Assembly (NCBI RefSeq): GCF_019703515.2
Contig: NC_059382.1
Coordinates: 12,565,001-12,629,000, forward strand
DNA: 64,000 nt
Source: Myxocyprinus asiaticus
Lineage: Eukaryota; Chordata; Actinopteri; Cypriniformes; Catostomidae
Direction of reading: 5' to 3'
A program made the translations under genes and the position numbers. Below the pieces are notes generated by a model, which was not told the DNA's origin, did no database searches, and saw only the letters and a list, made by a program, of their open reading frames with translations. Below are positions 32,764-43,771 of this stretch, one piece after another. Position 1 is the first letter of the stretch, and each line of letters begins with the position of its first letter.

Positions 32764-34098
32764 AATAATTAGAAAAACAGAATAATCGGTGGGAAATAAT
32801 GTATGACTTGATTGTATCCACTAGGATTTGATTAGATCATGGATATTAGGCTTTGATTTCATTGGTTAATATTATTTTCCCCATCCGTGCAGTCTTGGTG
32901 ACATCAGCAGAAAAGAAAAGATGTTTATTAAGAAAGTAATTAAGTTTTATTGTTATTTTTTTATGTTGATATTATGTGCAGTTTTGGGTTTAGTTTCACT
33001 TATGGTAAGAAAGTGGCTTCAGCAGAGAGTTCTGTGATGTGAGATGCATGCGTACATGCGTATACTTTCCCTCCAGCCCGTTCTTGGACTGGCCTTGCTT
33101 TGCCATTAACACAGTGACTTAACACAACTGTTAGCTCAGTTGCATTTAGACCAGTCTTTTGTAAGGGCTCAGCAATCAATGCAAATTGGCCAAAACCGCT
33201 TTGGCAGTTTGCGCTCGCCTCGTTAATAGGCTCGTTAATTAATGTTGCAAATACCTTGCAGGGATAACTTTTGGAAATTCAAGGCTGTCTCTCAGCAGAG
33301 AGGCCGCTTCATGCCGGCTCTGTAATAGGCATGTATTGAATGGAAAATTGATGATTCAAAAACTTCAATTGGAAGTGCCCAATTAAAATAAAATTTGATG
33401 CAACAATGGCCCGATGAGAGAGACTCAGTGTGAAAGCCAAGCTCCTTATACTGTGTGTCAGAGTTAATTTCGGACTGAGAGCCTCACAGGCTTGCTCAAT
33501 AATAGCTTTGTTTTATCTGCTCGGAATACTGTTTTGACTGTTGAATGAAACAAACTAATCATTTTAAAAGCCTCCCTGGTCACTCATTGGTTTCAAATCA
33601 CTCAGGAATATTACAGTCCCATAATGAACTTGGCTTGATTTGAATTGATAAAATTCAAGCTTGGTTTCAGGCATCTAACAAGCAGGAAGGATTTTGAGGC
33701 CTTTTTGTGAAGTTGCTAAAGTGTTTGTATATGCTGAGGAGGGTGTTTGGAGAATTCTTCTCATCACAGATGGCTTCACTTGGGGACAGTGTAGCATATT
33801 TACTGCAATAAAGCTGAGAAAAACGGACAGAAAACAGAAGAAGGGTTTTCCAAATAACAAGGCGACAGTCCAGTCATGTGACTCTAGGGTACCCGTTCTG
33901 GCAGTGCTCGAGGCCTTGAGTTCTGCCTGCTGTACCCAGATTCAAATCTGCCATTTTGTATAAAATGAGTAAGAAGCGGAGAATGTGAGAGAATACAATT
34001 TTTAAATGCAGGATGAATAAACACAATGGGACTAAACAAAGCAATTCCTATTTAACTGATCAGTTAACCATTTCTGTGAACTAAAAAAATATTTTTAT
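32764..34098. other. low-repeat block
   Basis: 33100-33680 shows no recognised repeat and has TTAATTAATG and CAATTAAAATAAAATTTGAT motifs. It is a candidate conserved non-coding segment by composition only. No coding frame is convincing. Confidence 0.4.
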
Positions 34099-34233
34099 GT
34101 ACAGTACTGTGCAAAAGTCTTAGGCACATAAGATGTTTCCCAAAAACATTTGTCTTAAGATGGTTATTTATATATGCTACTTTAGTGTGTCAATAGGAAA
34201 TATACATTTTATACTCCCAAACATTCCTTTTGC
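34099..34233 (+). mobile_element. Tc1/mariner-type end, copy 1
   Basis: TACAGTACTGTGCAAAAGTC then TTAGGCAC at 34100 is shared with 51343 (AAAAGTTTTAGGCA). It is the outer end of a fish Tc1/mariner family from memory. The transposase is missing. Confidence 0.65.
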
Positions 34234-34254
34234 AAATAGAATAAAATAGAATAG

Positions 34255-34377
34255 AAGCCTAACATCTCCTTTTGGGTTCAACAGAAGAAAGTCATATAGG
34301 TTTGGAACAACATGAGGGTGAGTAAATGATGACAGATTTTTCAAGTTTGGGTGAACTATCCCTTTAAGAATTTTTAG
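34255..34377 (+). mobile_element. right arm of AAAGGGATAG miniature family
   Basis: Contains AACAGAAGAAAGTCATATAG, GAGGGTGAGTAAATGATGAC and ends GGGTGAACTATCCCTTTAA. Only the right arm is present. Confidence 0.8.
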
Positions 34378-34435
34378 ATGTTTTTACTGGAAAGCAAGAC
34401 AGTCACTCATATTAATTACTTTTTGCAGTGGAAGT

Positions 34436-34602
34436 GTAACGAGAACCAGCTGATACGTCATAGCTGTGCGGTATGTGTAACCCTCACTCCCCTGGCCTCA
34501 AGAGGTGCACTAGCCTCCTCGTTAGCATGCCCACTTCCCATGCTGGCTGACGCAGTTCGAATCCCGCTCGGAGCTGGTCGAGGAGAACCGGTTACACAAG
34601 CA
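34436..34602 (+). mobile_element. tRNA-derived SINE-like fragment
   Basis: A-box-like CGTTAGCATGCC (about 34520) and B-box-like CAGTTCGAATCC (34553-34564) sit on the plus strand with about 25 bases between them, followed by CGCTCGGAGCTGG. The ends GTGTAAC and GGTTACAC are inverted. A real tRNA is unlikely because the cloverleaf stems do not form around the two boxes. Confidence 0.55.
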
Positions 34603-35382
34603 TAGTTTGATAGCCACACATTTAGCATTACATTCAGCTGTTTGCTTTACATACACTCTCTTACACTCATATGAACTGATACTTCAGCCCGTTAACACAT
34701 CAGCTGTCCTTCTAAGAAACTGTACAGTCACGCTGTTCCTTTACAAAGTTGTTTCACTGCATAGGAGTTCGTATGTGCTCAAAAGATGGAAGACTTGAAA
34801 GAATATGTGTGTGCGTGTGCTTGGAGCACCCCTCAGAGGACCACTTTCATCCTCCTACACACACCCTCCAATAACACATCAAGCCGTACACACAAGCCTG
34901 AGTTTGTATTACAGACACCGAGAGATGCAGCTAGCTCATTGTTTCTCTTTCACCATAAATAATATTATAATAGCCTGTTTGTGAGTTTTATTTCTCGACT
35001 TTTTGATTTTTCAAATGTCATGAAGAGGACAGGCTGCCAGACCATTTGTTAACTGTTTCATATGTTTTTCCCTACGAGGCAATTTACTGCAATGATATTC
35101 TCATCCTGACAATAGCGAGAGGAAAGCGCTATTATTGCCTCGCTCCGTTGACTCAATCACGGCCCTGCTGAACAGCTCGCCATCTTGTCATTACTGTCTC
35201 TTTATTTATTTTTGACTCAATTACACTCGCACAGTGCCATACCACTTATATCTGTACCGAAAAACACACGCATTTATTTCTTGATTGAATTAAATATGAT
35301 ATTACTAAAGCACAACCTGCAATACTCAGAGGGATGGACGCACGCTCTCTAAACATTTATTTAAACACCGACCTGCTTCTCA
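34603..35382. other. non-coding stretch
   Basis: No gene seen. 35080-35200 is a balanced, repeat-poor patch. Confidence 0.4.
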
Positions 35383-35822
35383 TAAAGGGATAGTTTATCT
35401 TAAAACAAATATTCTTTATTTACCCTCATCGTTGGTCCAAACCCAATGACTTTTTGTTTCCTTGGAACACAAAAGAATGACACCATTCACTTCCATTGTA
35501 TGGAAAAAAGATGCAATGATAGTGAATGGTAACTGAGACTAACATTTTGCCTAAAGCCTCTTTTTGTGTTCCAGAAGAAGCAAAGTCATTCGGATTTGGA
35601 ACAACATGAGTGTGAGTAGATAATAATTATATAATTATTTACCACCCTCACGTTGTTCTAAACCCAATCACTTTCTTTCTTGTGTGGTAATCAAAAGGAG
35701 GCATTTAGTAGAATGTCCAAGCTGCTTTTTTTCTGAACAATTTAAGTGAATGATGACTACGGCGCTGCAATTGAATGGAATTATTTGGTATTTTCCATTT
35801 TTGCCCGAACTGTTCATTTAAA
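35383..35822 (+). mobile_element. two fused miniature elements
   Basis: The first unit starts AAAGGGATAGTTTATCTTAA and folds back around CATTCACTTCCATTGTATGG and TAGTGAATGGTAACTGAG. At about 35630 a second unit begins (TTTACCACCCTCACGTTGTT) and runs to CCCGAACTGTTCATTTAA. One terminus is shared or lost between them. Both belong to the AAAGGGATAGTTCACCC family. Confidence 0.75.
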
Positions 35823-36229
35823 GATTGAATGCCAGGAGAAGCCCAGAAGCATTCATTTGCATTCATTAAAGTCCTTTCCTATCAGGTAGCCTTTGGTCGG
35901 CCATTATTTCCCACACAATAATGGAAATGTATATGGAAACGGGTAGGGGCGAGAGTTTGGCACCGCATGGGGATGGCAGGGATGCCGGGCAGTCTAAGCA
36001 TGTGTGAAATATATTAATTCATCTCTTGTCATTTTTGCTTGGATAATTCTAATGTTGTCATGGTAATTTGAGGCCGGGAGGCAGCAGGTCACTTTCCAAA
36101 CAGAGAGCATGTGCGGTAAGCACGGATTCTTGTGAGGGGCTGATAAGGCGCCGTGTGCAGCCTTCAGCTTCATGATGAATCACCTGCTTATCTGCACACA
36201 CCCAAAAGAGCCAGCTCACACTGCACGAG

Positions 36230-36231
<2 letters not shown>

Positions 36232-36287
<56 letters not shown>

Positions 36288-36304
36288 AGAGAGAGAGAGA
36301 GAGA
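36232..36304. repeat. (GA)n microsatellite
   Basis: GA units with one GATT interruption at 36285-36288. The surrounding minus-strand 171-codon frame reads through it as a Ser-Leu repeat and has no recognised domain. Confidence 0.95.
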
Positions 36305-36645
36305 TTTTTCATTATCAGCAAATAAGGGATAAAATGCTTGCACACAATAATAGCCATGTTCCCTATGCAAACCTGCTCGAATACCTGAATGGCGCCGCTA
36401 TCAGCTCCCACGAGTGTGCGAGGTTTCAAAAACAAACGCACAACATTTTTATCATCGCTGTTCAATTTTCTCGCCATTGTGCGGACATATTTGATACAGT
36501 TCATTACTATGGTCTTAGAGACGCCACATGAAAGGGCCATTATGTAAAAATTGTTTTTGCACAGGTGACTCAATCAGAAAAGGTTTATACAGGGTCCACA
36601 TGCTCATTGCTTTCCAGGCATAAAGTCATGGATATTAATAAAACA

Positions 36646-36878
36646 TTAAAAGGAAAGTACAATCAAAAATAAAAATTCCGTCATCCTATACTCACCATCA
36701 TTTTGTTCCAATGTTGCATCTGTGTTTTATACACTGAATGGTAGTAAATGGTGACTGAGGCTTTCATTCTACCTTACATATCCTTATTGCCAATGCAAAC
36801 CTGTATTACTTTCTTCCATTGGACACAAAAGGAGAACATGGCTGAATTTTTATTTTTGTGTGAAGTAATTCTTTGAAA
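36646..36878 (+). mobile_element. diverged palindromic miniature element
   Basis: Begins TTAAAAGGAAAGTACAATCA and ends TGTGTGAAGTAATTCTTTGA. The middle carries AATGGTAGTAAATGGTGACT and TTACTTTCTTCCATTGGACA, placing it in the AAAGGGATAG family. Confidence 0.7.
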
Positions 36879-36889
36879 TTCATGGCAAT

Positions 36890-37005
36890 GCATATAATGA
36901 AGCTATAATTTTTCATTTATGCTTTTCTCTAAAATATTTCAAATCCTAAACATTACTGTTGTGTAGAGGAAAACGTTCTTGTAAGCTGTAGTGTTCTAAA
37001 GCATT
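36890..37005 (+). repeat. direct repeat, copy 1
   Basis: The text TGTGTAGAGGAAAAC then TAGTGTTCT matches TGTGTAGAGTAAAAC and TAGTGTTCC at about 39615-39650. The two copies bracket the elements inserted between 37010 and 39518. Confidence 0.55.
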
Positions 37006-37009
37006 CTTG

Positions 37010-37218
37010 TGCAGATTGTTAGTCTCAGTCACCATTCACTTTCATTTAATCTTTTTTTTCTCCATACAGTGAAAGTGAATGTTGACAGAGGTTGTCATAC
37101 TGCCTTACATTTCCTTTTGTGAAGAAAGAAAGTGATATGAGTAAATATGAGTTTTGGAACATTGTGAGGGTGAACAAACAATGGCAGAATTAAATTTTTT
37201 GGTAAACTATCACTTTAA
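37010..37218 (+). mobile_element. miniature element lacking its left end
   Basis: Arms GTCACCATTCACTTTCATTT and CAGTGAAAGTGAATGTTGAC pair, and the right terminus is TTTGGTAAACTATCACTTTAA. The AAAGGGATAG-type left terminus is missing. Confidence 0.75.
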
Positions 37219-37342
37219 CCTCCTGAGACCCAAACGTGAATGCTGTGTGCATTTTCCATTTCCCTTTTTGATATGCACCTAGTAGCACCTAATAAATAAA
37301 TAAATTAGAGCAAATAATTTTCCCACAAAATGATGTCCACAT

Positions 37343-37574
37343 TAGGGTTGCACCGGTTTCACGGTATACCATGGTATGAAAATTGACGGTTTTCATACCA
37401 TGTACATTTGCTTATCTACGGTATTGAGAAAAAAAAAATGCAACCGGACGGAGAATCTCACCTGCGCGTGCACATCTCCTTTCCTCCCCAACTGCCTGTC
37501 AGACTCGTCAACTTGCGCCACACACATTCAGCGGAGAAAATGTCAGAGAAGCGAGGCGAGGGGGTCTGACATAA

Positions 37575-37623
<49 letters not shown>

Positions 37624-38002
37624 TTAAAGGTACAGACAGGAGCAGTCTGGCTGCGTTGTCGCGCACCTACAGTATATGTTAATTGTTAATAATCATTGGA
37701 CATTACTTTAAAAGCTCACACAGATGATGTTATTTTTCATTTAGTAGTTAATTTAACATGTAAACTAACATGCTTTAGTTATATAACATGTTATAATTAC
37801 ATGCTATTTCAAAAGGGAGAATTTTTTTTACACATATTTCCATAAAAAAAAAAAATGGTTTCAAGTTTCAATTATAATAAAGCGTGTGTTCAACCAAAAA
37901 AAAAAAACCTTCTGTTTTCGCTCCTTTTAAGGGTCATTGGAACTGATAATAATAATTGTGTTATACCGTATACCGTGATAATCTCATACCATTGCAACCC
38001 TA
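37343..38002 (+). mobile_element. hAT-like element, copy B, complete
   Basis: The ends TAGGGTTGCACCGGTTTCAC and ATACCATTGCAACCCTA are inverted repeats. The target GTCCACAT is duplicated exactly at 37335-37342 and 38003-38010. The interior has a GT microsatellite (37577-37620) and A runs. No transposase frame is present; 660 bp, non-autonomous. Confidence 0.92.
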
Positions 38003-38030
38003 GTCCACATATGTGAACAGCGGGACTAAT

Positions 38031-38912
38031 GACACTTTTCCACTGCACGTTACAATTCGGCTCGACTCGACTCTGCTCACTTTACTTGTCTGAGCTTGCT
38101 TTTCCAATGCAGTTTAGTGCAGCCTCAACATGGGTGGGATTATAGACTGATCGTCATAGTTGCGCTGCCTCTACTGCTGTGACATCATCTTAAATGCGAC
38201 ACAAACACACATCAAAATATATAAAGTGAAGCTTTCAAGCAAAATATAGAGTTGACGTAACAAAACGAACCATCCTCCATCGTGGTCTCCAACAATGCCA
38301 TGACAGAGTCCAGGGCACTCTCCCTCCCATTGCTCGCCGGTCTATTGCCATAGATAGCTGTTATGTTTGAACCACTCCGGCTGTTGTGGTCCTTGATGGT
38401 TCTCTAGTCACTTTTACGTTTTTTTTTTACTTTTCCCTACACTGTTGGCAGGTCCGGTGGTAGCCGTGTGCGGCCAACAGCTGCTGAGACACTTCCTGAA
38501 AGACTTTTTCGTTTTGTGTCGCCCCATCCAGCTCTCGTTGGATCCTCTCCTCGGCTACTAACGAGAGGAACGTCTGCACCTCGTTTATCGACCACGTTGT
38601 GGTTTTGTGCACAGCCATTTCTTTTTACAATTTGAAAGTCGCATGAACAAATGATATTGCTATCGCTGTTGCTAACTTTAAAACTAGCGGGTTGATGTCC
38701 CCTGTCGCAAATCCAGTGACGCTGGTAGTGACGATTCTCTCTGACCAATCAGTGATCTGCAGGGTTTTGACGACATATTTAGTATCGGCTCGGCTCGCTT
38801 GGAACCTCGACCGAGTTTGTACTAAAAAAGGTACCAGGTACTATCCACAGTGGAAAACCCCCAAAAAGCGAGCAGAGTCGAGTCAAGCCGTACCGTGCAG
38901 TGGAAAAGCCCC
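38031..38912 (-). mobile_element. Harbinger-type element with Myb-like gene remnant
   Basis: The left end GACACTTTTCCACTGCACGT and the right end CGTGCAGTGGAAAAGCCCC are inverted, followed inward by GCTCGACTCGACTCTGCTC and GAGCAGAGTCGAGTCAAGCC. Fish PIF/Harbinger elements often encode a transposase and a separate Myb/SANT-like DNA-binding protein; only a broken piece of the latter remains here. The 3-bp target duplication is not clear. Confidence 0.75.
38225..38618 (-). pseudogene. Harbinger Myb/SANT-like DNA-binding protein remnant
   Basis: From ATG at 38618 the minus strand reads TTTWSINEVQTFLSLVAEER then LDGATQNEKVFQEVSQQLLA and YHRTCQQCREK. This is a Myb/SANT-like trihelix domain with its conserved first Trp and the QQCREK third helix. 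The frame stops after about 63 codons in an A run (T run 38419-38428 on the plus strand). In another frame it resumes with TIKDHNSRSGSN, after a TAG, and continues with RPASNGRES-ALDSVMALLE before a final stop. In Harbinger elements this protein is thought to help transposase reach DNA. The copy is dead by frameshift and stop. Confidence 0.75.
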
Positions 38913-39518
38913 ATTTGTTGTGAAATTTTAAATAATACCAAGCTATTGAAAGTCAGATTTTTTTTTCATTTAATTGTTTATTATGTTTCCAGGAATGTTG
39001 GTAATTCATGTTTTTGAGATGTTTTCTGACAGACATTACAGCTGATTTTCTATAAAGCTGAATAAATACAGTAATTCTTATTCAAAGTAATGGCCAGCGT
39101 CATCCAATCACTACCAACCATGTTAAATGTTGAAATGTAGTTCAAAATAACTAACATGTTTTTTTCAACTTTTGGAGGAATAATGTCCCAAAATCCACGT
39201 AGGTGGACATCATGTTTATCAGCGTGCTGGTGCTCGAAGAATGAAATTGTTTTTAAAGCGATATATCAAACGAAACTAGAGATGCTACTCTTTACACCCA
39301 AACACTTTTGCTGGCTCTGCACCCATAGAAGCGCTTCACGGAAATCAACGCCGTACTGTTGTGTCACGTGACTCGGTGCGGCAGAAGTTTAACCCTTAAA
39401 TGACAATCTAGGTTGTTGTGAACACTATTCAGTCGGTTTAAATTAATTTAAATTATGCATTGCGGATAGCGAAGCCAAAATACAACGTCAACACATGTGG
39501 ACATGGGGTCACACAAGG

Positions 39519-39655
39519 TTTAATGTTATGATAAAGTCCTATACATTTCTAGAATTATTGTATGTTTTTTCTAGTTGTGCTTTGCTCTAACATATTTCAT
39601 AAATATTGCTCTTGTGTAGAGTAAAACTTACTCTCAAGCCATAGTGTTCCTTTTT
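39519..39655 (+). repeat. direct repeat, copy 2
   Basis: Follows the TTTAA flank of X1 and matches 36890-37005 (see there). Confidence 0.5.
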
Positions 39656-39830
39656 TTAGTTGTTTAGATTCAATGAATCAAACCAGTTTACAGATCACTC
39701 TGAAGGATTAATTAGTGAATCTGTCTGAATTTGATTTATTTTCATTTTTTTTTTTACTTTTCCAGTAAGCACTAATGACTGGAAAGGTCACGGAAAAATC
39801 AGGGAAATTCCAAAAAGTGTGGGAACCCCC
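39656..39830 (+). mobile_element. right-end fragment of hAT-like family M
   Basis: GATCACTCTGAAGGATT, GACTGGAAAGGTCACGG and GTGTGGGAACCCCCTG align in order with 58430-58591 of the complete element. The left part is absent. Confidence 0.65.
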
Positions 39831-40707
39831 TGGGGAAAATTTCGTATGGGAAAATTTTGTATCTGCATGTTAGCATTTCACTAAGGGATTTTATTAATAC
39901 ATAAATACAGGATCTTTTCGTGTTGTTGCTTATTAGAACATGGTCACACACCGTGTGTGAGGTAGGAGGGGATTAAACGCTCACACACAGCTGTACGCAG
40001 ACTTCCTGCTAAACGTAAGTTTACTGCCGTAGCACTACTACTGCCTCTGGGCAACATCCTCTCACTCCTCCTCCTCCTCTCTCACTTTGTGTGTGTATGC
40101 TGAAACGGTAGTGAATAGCCTGTGATAACTGCTGATGAGGTGTCGGGATCCATCCATCATTTTTCACACATTTTGTGGGCGATCAACCTCTCCACTTCTC
40201 AGGCCATTTTACATTGCGTGGAAAGGTTGCCTGGATACCAGCCACACCAATTTTTTCTTCCTTTTTTTGACTGTCCGTATTATTTTCACCAAACTGGTTT
40301 TCCCTGAGGGGAGCGTTTAGATTTCCCACAGAATCAGTCTGCTTGAGTTCTCATGTATTCTTGCTACTTTTCACTGCAGTTCGTAAATAAATAAATTGCA
40401 CTGAATGGTTTCCAAGCTCTAATTAGAAAGCCTGTACACCTTTCTTTCATTTCTTTAACATTTAGCACATCGCTAGCTCTCTGTCTACAAGCCGCAGTCC
40501 TTCCATTTGTTCATTAGTGGAAGATTTTTATGTATTAGGAAAATGGAAGAAATGTAAATGGCAGCATAATAGATATTCATGTACTTCAGAATCCATGCAT
40601 TTGCATGATCTAATGAATGCATAATTCAATTCCAAGTTGCGAAGAATGATTCAACTCGATTCCTAAAAGCAAGAAGAGATGGAGGGAGAGAAAGGGGGTG
40701 AATAAAG
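39831..40707. other. non-coding stretch
   Basis: No gene or bounded repeat recognised. Frames at 40122-40320 have no family resemblance. Confidence 0.4.
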
Positions 40708-40855
40708 CAGGGGATCTCAACTGGTGGGACCCAGATAATGGGCTGCAGGTCTATTCTGATAAGGTTTTTCAAAAACAATGCTAATTTGCAATAGAGGCAA
40801 AAACAGTCATGTTCCGAAAGTAAAAAGCCCATTTATTTTCTCCATTGCCAAATAT

Positions 40856-40886
<31 letters not shown>

Positions 40887-41751
40887 ATAGCTCTAAGGTT
40901 GGTAATTGATGGGATATGTTTCTACTGAAGCCATCAGTCTGTGTTATTTCAACTTAAAAAATAACCTTGTTTAATAGTGGAATTCCTGGTAAAGAACTAC
41001 ACTATCCATGATGCTGAAGGGAAACTATCCACCAGTCAGAGAATTGTGACAAACAAAGAACGCCAAATGAGCTCTGCAGCAACTGCCCACTCCCACGACG
41101 CACTGGGCCAGACGTAATTGTGTCAGCCTCCTTACAATCGATAATTACTTGTAAATGTATATATATATCTGGATATTTTGCAAAGAAATTAAAATGCATT
41201 GTTTCTATTTTTAAAATCATCATCTTTAAATCAATATTTGTATATGTTTTCATAATTTTATATTCAATTACGTCATGAAAGAAAATAAGTACACGGTCTT
41301 GTACCTGAATCTTTTTGTCTGATTTTTAAATATTTTTTATTATTTAAAAATTATTTATTATTTTTCTTTCAAATTAAAGTTTGTAATGTTGTGATTCACC
41401 TCGAGCTGGCTGGTTTGGTTTATGGCTTAGAACTCTCTTAAAAAGCATTTCATAAAATCCCAATGGAACCAAAAAATTGGAAAAAAATACTTCCGGAACC
41501 AAGAAGCCTGAAAAAATGGGCTTACACCGTTGTGCTCTATAATAAAATGAAATTAATTAACCATATAAATGTGCATAGTTAGGATAAAGAAATAAGCTTT
41601 TCAACTGTTAAAGGGGCCAGATGGTGCACATTTGTTTTGTTGTTAACTGTAAAGGCTGTCCATCTAATTAACCTATTTTGCCACTTGTTAGAAGTTAGCC
41701 TCATTAGGTGTCCTAACCATGTGTCTGGTTTGTGCCAATTGCAATGTGTTT

Positions 41752-42511
41752 GTTAGCACTTTAAAATAAGGTTCCATTTGTTAATATTAGTAAATGCATT
41801 AGGTTTATGAACTAACAATGAACAATAGATTTTACAGTATTTATTCATCTTTGTTAAAGTTAGTTAGTAAAGATACAGTTCTTCATTATTAGTTCTTGTT
41901 AGTTCATTGTACATTAACTAATGTTAAAATATAGAACTTATGACTTTTACATGTGTTAGTATAACATGAACTAAGAGTAATAAATACTGTGAAAGTATTG
42001 ATAATGGTTAGTCCATGGTAACTAATCCTAACAAATGGAACCTTATGTTTTTATTTATTTATTTGTATCCCCTTTACTCCCAAATTTGGAATGCCCAATT
42101 CCCACTACTTACTAGGTCCTTGCGGTGGCACAGTTACTCACCTCAAACCGGGTGGCGGAGGACAAGTCTCAGTTTCCTCCACTTCTGAGACAGTCAAGCC
42201 ACGCATCTTATCACATGGTTCGTTGTGCATGACACCACGGAGACTCACAGCACGTGGAGGCTCATGCTACTCTTCGCGATCCATGCACAATTCACCACGT
42301 GCCCCACTGAGAGCGAGAACCACTAATCGTGACCACGAGGAGGTTACCCCATGTGACTCTACCCTCCCTAGCAACCAGGCCAAATTGGTTGCTTAGGAGT
42401 CACTCAGCACACCCTGGATTCGAACTCACGACTCTAGGGGTGGTAGTCGGTGTCAATACTCGCTGAGCTACCCAGGCCGCAATAAATGGAACCTTATTTT
42501 AAAGTGTTACC
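41752..42511 (+). mobile_element. hAT-like element with exact 8-bp duplication
   Basis: The ends GTTAGCACTTTAAAATAAGG and CCTTATTTTAAAGTGTTACC are inverted repeats. ATGTGTTT is duplicated exactly at 41744-41751 and 42512-42519. The body repeats TAGTTCATGTTAG-like text. It is non-coding and interrupted by a SINE. Confidence 0.9.
42047..42480 (-). mobile_element. full-length tRNA-derived SINE
   Basis: On the minus strand the head reads GCGGCCTGGGTAGCTCAGCG, with A box TAGCTCAGCGAG (42459-42470) and B box GAGTTCGAATCC (42417-42428), the internal RNA polymerase III promoter. A long body and an A-rich (AAAT)n tail (42047-42066) follow. A 17-base target duplication with one mismatch flanks it: 42030-42046 and 42481-42497 (AAYAAATGGAACCTTAT). 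The plus-strand frame at 42091-42396 is a shadow. It resembles a cyprinid SINE family that I recall but cannot name firmly. Confidence 0.93.
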
Positions 42512-42769
42512 ATGTGTTTTGTGCTATAAATCATTAGCTTGTGAGAGCATAAAGTCATTGAAATGCTAGAGAATTTAAGAAAACACAATTTTTGCTGTTC
42601 AGCCTATGCTATGCTTTAATTTTGTACATTGTTGGCATGCAATTTAAGCAACATTAAAACATTAAAATGTTTGATTTTATGGATATTTTTGTAAACTATT
42701 TTGCTACCGTATTGGGTCATTACTTGTAGTCCAATGTAAAATCTGGGTCCTGAAGCAAAACCAGTGGAG

Positions 42770-43771
42770 TAAAGAAGTGATTTGAAGGAAAATGGTGGAA
42801 CATCAAACCAAGGTCAATAGGAAATATTCCACCAGTTTAGGCACCTTTTTGTTTAGGTATTGAATGAGTTTTGTGGTCTTTCTGTGGTGTGGACTCTTTG
42901 CCTCGAGACATGATCAACAATACCTTCTTACCTTATGCTCTTATGCAACTTCCTTCAAAGTCCTGTTACGGTATGCAGAGCAGCATGACTGAGGAATCCC
43001 ATTCTGATGCGTTCATTCATTATAAGTCATTTCTGCCTCTGCGCGTTGTCTGAAAAGAAGCTCTTTTGCTTGCTCAGTCCATTTCAGTAATATAATGGAA
43101 AACACACCAGAACAGCTGAGGTACACATTTGTCCTGCTGCCCCTATCTCTCCCTCTTTCTGTCTCTCTTTCATTCTTATTCTCCCTGGGTTGAGGATTCA
43201 AGTATTTGCTTTAACCCACATTTCTTTTTTTTTTCTTCTTGTTCTGTGTCAATACAAATTCAGACAATTAGAATGATTGGCACTTTCTCAATGCCCCTAA
43301 AGACATTGTTTCTTTTTGAAGTCAGCAGAGATTTTTGTTAACTCAAAATAGTTAGCTAAAATGAAATGTTTTTTTAAAAGGCATTGTCTTATATAAAAGA
43401 CATCGTTTCCTTCACCCGATTCACCCCTTATTAATGTGCAACAAGAAAAAAAAAATGTCTCAGAACAGGTCAAATGAAGATATGCTGTGTAGTTCTTAAA
43501 ATGTTAAAATAATATTTCTAGTTATTTTCAGCTTATAGTATGTCATGTGTATGTGCTGTATTATATATTTAAATTGAATAATTAAAATGCAGTAGTTAGC
43601 ATATAATTATAATAATTCATAATATATAATTGGTATTATATAAGGCTATAATTTTAATTTGTTCCTTTGTATAAACAAATGGGAAACTGTGTTGACAGCC
43701 TGCTACTGCAATTGGAATAGTCCTTTATAGTCTACATGAAGTGGCTTTCACAACCCATTTTGCTTCTTCAT
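42770..43771. other. non-coding stretch
   Basis: Unique-looking sequence with T and A runs (43226-43236, 43445-43457). No gene recognised. Confidence 0.4.

Larger units (their letters stand above)
37219..39518 (+). mobile_element. piggyBac-like element X1 with two insertions
   Basis: The left end CCTCCTGAGACCCAAACGTG and the right end GGGGTCACACAAGG are imperfect inverted repeats, flanked by TTTAA at 37214-37218 and 39519-39523. A TTAA target fits piggyBac-type transposition. A relative lies inverted at 43772-44801, so the backbone can be aligned: AAATACCAAGCTATTG-like text near 38935, CATGTTTTTGAGATG near 39010 and CCAACCATGTT near 39115. X1 holds a hAT and a Harbinger insertion. No piggyBac transposase is seen. 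Confidence 0.7.
40708..42769 (-). mobile_element. hAT element, second copy, interrupted
   Basis: The left end GGGGATCTCAACTGGTGGGA and GGCTGCAGGTCTATTCTGAT match the start of the hAT at 24003. The right end AAAATCTGGGTCCTGAAGCA then AAACCAGTGGAG matches that element's right end. Flanks show only partial similarity (ATAAAG and GTAAAG), so the target duplication has decayed. A (TTTA)n run lies at 40857-40884 and another hAT-like element sits at 41752-42511. Confidence 0.75.

Noticed and set aside
34505..34575. Functional tRNA gene
   Set aside because: A and B box-like text is present, but the acceptor and anticodon stems do not form, the spacing is short, and the flanks look like a SINE.
36058..36573. 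171-codon minus-strand protein
   Set aside because: A third of it is a Ser-Leu run from the GA microsatellite and the rest matches no family.
42091..42396. 101-codon plus-strand gene
   Set aside because: It is the reverse shadow of the SINE on the minus strand.
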